Part shown: piece after piece, positions 4,988 through 6,678 of the stretch
How positions within the stretch are numbered: position 1 is the stretch's first letter
Layout of the letters: the number at the start of each line of letters is the position of its first letter
From: Candidatus Thalassarchaeum betae
GTDB taxonomy: Archaea > Thermoplasmatota > Poseidoniia > Poseidoniales > Thalassarchaeaceae
Direction: 5' to 3'
Length of the DNA: 6,678 nucleotides
NCBI GenBank assembly: GCA_022448665.1
Contig: JAKUUO010000022.1
Location: 15,516 to 22,193, forward strand
The notes under the pieces: model-generated
The model's database searches: none
Seen by the model: the letters and a program-made list of their open reading frames with translations, nothing else
Told to the model about the DNA's origin: nothing
Position numbers and translations under genes: made by a program

Positions 4988-5570
4988 CTCCCTCATCGTA
5001 GGTGTAGTGAATCGGCTCCCCGGTGGGAATCTCGAGGGACACTATTTCCTCGGGGGAGATACCCTCGATGTGCATGACGATAGATCGCAGCGAGTTGCCA
5101 TGCGCAGAGACCAGCACGTTCAGACCACCCTCGAGGTCGGGGACGATTTCGTCGATGAAATACGGGATGGTGCGCTGGGCGGTCATCTCGAGACTCTCTC
5201 CCTCGGGAGGGGCCACATCGTAGGAGCGGCGCCACACGTGCACCTGCTCGGCGCCGTGCTTCTCGGCAGTCTCGGCCTTGTTCAGACCCTGCAGGGCGCC
5301 GTAGTGGCGCTCGTTCAGCCTCCAGTCGTATCTGGTCGGCACATCATCCCCCGAGGCCTGATTGTGCCCCATGATAATCTCAGCAGTCCTCTGAGCGCGA
5401 ATCAAATCGCTGGTGTGGACGACGTCAAACCTGATGTCAGCCAACTGAAGGCCAGCCTCATCCGCCTCTTCGACGCCCTTCTCAGACAGATCGACATCGG
5501 TCCAGCCGGTGAAGCGATTGGCCGCATTCCAGACCGATTGACCATGCCGAACCAGAATCAGTCTGGCCAT
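4968..5570 (-). CDS. gpmA: 2,3-bisphosphoglycerate-dependent phosphoglycerate mutase
   Basis: Glycolytic/gluconeogenic enzyme interconverting 3- and 2-phosphoglycerate through a phosphohistidine. Seen: LVRHGQSVWNAANRFTGW (6-23), whose RHG gives the phosphorylated His9 and whose NRFTGW is diagnostic of dPGM over other histidine phosphatases; SDLIRAQRTAE (54-64, Arg61); RLNERHYGALQG (84-95, acid/base Glu87); SAHGNSLR (155-162, His157). At 200 residues it is shorter than E. coli GpmA (250), like the compact form found in several bacteria and archaea. The ATG at 5570 has AGGTG (5578-5582) at a 7-nt spacing. It begins 15 nt after the channel gene on the same strand, so the two are probably co-transcribed. 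The last 20 nt, including the stop, overlap the convergent unknown gene. Many archaea use the unrelated cofactor-independent enzyme, so this copy is a lineage hint. Confidence 0.94.
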   Translation of the reverse strand: MARLILVRHGQSVWNAANRFTGWTDVDLSEKGVEEADEAGLQLADIRFDVVHTSDLIRAQRTAEIIMGHNQASGDDVPTRYDWRLNERHYGALQGLNKAETAEKHGAEQVHVWRRSYDVAPPEGESLEMTAQRTIPYFIDEIVPDLEGGLNVLVSAHGNSLRSIVMHIEGISPEEIVSLEIPTGEPIHYTYDEGVISRDG

Positions 5571-5577
5571 CGTCGTA

Positions 5578-5582
5578 CACCT
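5578..5582 (-). promoter_or_regulatory. Ribosome binding site of the phosphoglycerate mutase gene
   Basis: AGGTG on the minus strand, 7 nt before the ATG at 5570, placed in the 15-nt gap after the channel gene's TAG. It supports independent initiation within a shared transcript. Confidence 0.6.
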
Positions 5583-5585
5583 GGC

Positions 5586-6678
5586 CTACATCTGCGCCCT
5601 GCGCCTAGGTTCGTGGAACTTCAGGCCACTTTCATTGCCCCTGGCACGGGCCATCAGCAGGATGTCCTCAGTGAACTCCCTCTGGGTCTTGCCTGAGGAA
5701 GCGCAGTAGAAGTTGGTTGAAACCGTGACCTTCGATGGAAGAGTCTCAGTGACACGGACCCACGAGTCCTCGGACTTGGTAGACCTCGGATCTACCAGCA
5801 CCTGCTCGCAGAGGGACTCACAGAACTGACGGAGCTGCGCAGCATTGCTATCCTCCTCGAACTCAAAACTCGGGCGAATCCTGCGGAACCTTCGGTGACT
5901 GAAGTTCTCAACGGGGGAGTTGGTGATGTTGGAGTTGGGGATTGTGATCATCGTGTCTGCCCCGGACCTCAGCGTGGTCGTGCGCAGGCCGATGGTGACG
6001 ACCTCACCCTCGACGTCCTCTACGATGATCCAGTCGCCGACGTTGAATGGCTGGTCGACGATGATTGAGATGGCTCCGAACACGTTGGCGACCGAGTCAC
6101 GGGCTGCGAGCGCGAGCGCAAGACCGGTGATACCGAGACCGGCGATGAGCCCATTCAGATTGACGCCGAAGAGTCCTGCGACGACGAAGAATCCAACTAC
6201 AACCACAGCGAGCCTGCCAATCGACTCAGCAACGCTCGCCAGAGACCGGCGAGCCGCCATATTGTCCCCCTCGACCACGATGAATGCATCGAGGTAGTCG
6301 ACCAGCCTGTAGGCTGTCAGAAGTACGAGGATTACAAAGCCCCCCCAAGCGACGGTCATGACCGTCTCCATCAGTTCGGCATCCCATACTGGTCCTGATT
6401 CACGCAGTCCCCCTTCGTCGAGGACAACCATGGCGGAGAGCCAGTCCAGTGAGTACCACATCACAAAGAAGACGACCATCCACCTGAGTGACTTGGGGGC
6501 GAACGGGTTCCCGTCTTCGATCCTCGATACATAGGGGCCATCTATCTTGGAGAGGGCGTCCATAAGTCGGGGGAATATCATCCTCCTCGAAGCAATCCCG
6601 GCCCCGAAACTGAGTAAAGCACATGTTAGCACAACAGTCAGAGTACCGGATGAGAAACCACCAAACCTCTCGGGGCCA
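5586..6678 (-). CDS. MscS-family mechanosensitive channel, N-terminus cut by window edge
   Basis: Small-conductance mechanosensitive channel, an inner-membrane oligomer that opens under membrane tension to release solutes on osmotic downshock. The frame is open to the right edge, and the residues before the GTG at 6632 (SSGTLTVVLT) continue a hydrophobic helix, so the start lies outside the window; 363 codons are seen. Numbering from that GTG, membrane helices are near 1-13, 51-71, 92-110, 139-156 and 161-185. The last is the Gly/Ala-rich pore helix (GLGITGLALALAARDSVANVFG), followed by the signature IIVDQPFNVGDWI (190-202) and the beta-domain with GLRTTTLRSGADTMITIPNSNI (215-236). A soluble C-terminal domain ends at a TAG (5588-5586). 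The five visible helices exceed E. coli MscS (three). First visible gene of a pair with phosphoglycerate mutase, 15 nt downstream. Confidence 0.93.
   Translation of the reverse strand, partial: GPERFGGFSSGTLTVVLTCALLSFGAGIASRRMIFPRLMDALSKIDGPYVSRIEDGNPFAPKSLRWMVVFFVMWYSLDWLSAMVVLDEGGLRESGPVWDAELMETVMTVAWGGFVILVLLTAYRLVDYLDAFIVVEGDNMAARRSLASVAESIGRLAVVVVGFFVVAGLFGVNLNGLIAGLGITGLALALAARDSVANVFGAISIIVDQPFNVGDWIIVEDVEGEVVTIGLRTTTLRSGADTMITIPNSNITNSPVENFSHRRFRRIRPSFEFEEDSNAAQLRQFCESLCEQVLVDPRSTKSEDSWVRVTETLPSKVTVSTNFYCASSGKTQREFTEDILLMARARGNESGLKFHEPRRRAQM

Noticed and set aside
5007..5696. Plus-strand frame of 229 codons
   Set aside because: Antisense to the phosphoglycerate mutase gene, which has all its catalytic residues on the minus strand.
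6630..6632. GTG at 6632 as the start of the channel gene
   Set aside because: The frame stays open to the window edge and the preceding residues continue a hydrophobic helix, so the gene is most likely truncated by the window.

Overview
The window looks like chromosomal DNA of a GC-rich archaeon, most likely a euryarchaeote of the Thermoplasmatota / Marine Group II-III type. The main pointer is the cis-prenyltransferase, whose signature blocks (MDGNRR; RTSGEERISNFLLWQ; a long basic N-terminal extension) resemble archaeal rather than bacterial UppS. The cofactor-dependent phosphoglycerate mutase fits, since this form is known from Thermoplasma. Start sites are preceded by Shine-Dalgarno sequences of the GGAGGTGA type. 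The lineage is inferred from remembered family features, not from a search. I see no rRNA, tRNA, CRISPR array, insertion sequence or clear terminator.

Layout. Positions 1-3637 hold a tightly packed minus-strand block. In transcription order (right to left) it encodes a HAD phosphatase, an UppS-like cis-prenyltransferase, a Nudix hydrolase, a RidA-family protein, a small cupin and a phosphomannomutase/phosphoglucomutase cut by the left edge. Two junctions overlap (UppS/Nudix by 11 nt, RidA/cupin by 1 nt), which suggests an operon. A 135-nt divergent spacer with short repeats separates it from a plus-strand gene (3773-4987) that I cannot name; it reads like a degenerate kinase-like domain with a C-terminal pair of membrane helices. 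That gene overlaps tail-to-tail by 20 nt with a second minus-strand pair: a MscS-type channel (5' end beyond the right edge) followed by phosphoglycerate mutase.

How the genes may work together. UppS makes long-chain polyprenyl diphosphate. The HAD protein resembles the phosphatase domain found fused to UbiA-type prenyltransferases. The mutase supplies mannose-1-P or glucose-1-P. Together they suggest lipid-carrier and sugar-donor supply for glycosylation. Nudix, RidA and cupin look like metabolite clean-up genes carried in the same transcript. The most unusual signals are an imperfect 21-nt inverted repeat bracketing the HAD gene (18 of 21 positions), the unrecognised kinase-like membrane protein, and the free-standing HAD gene beside uppS.
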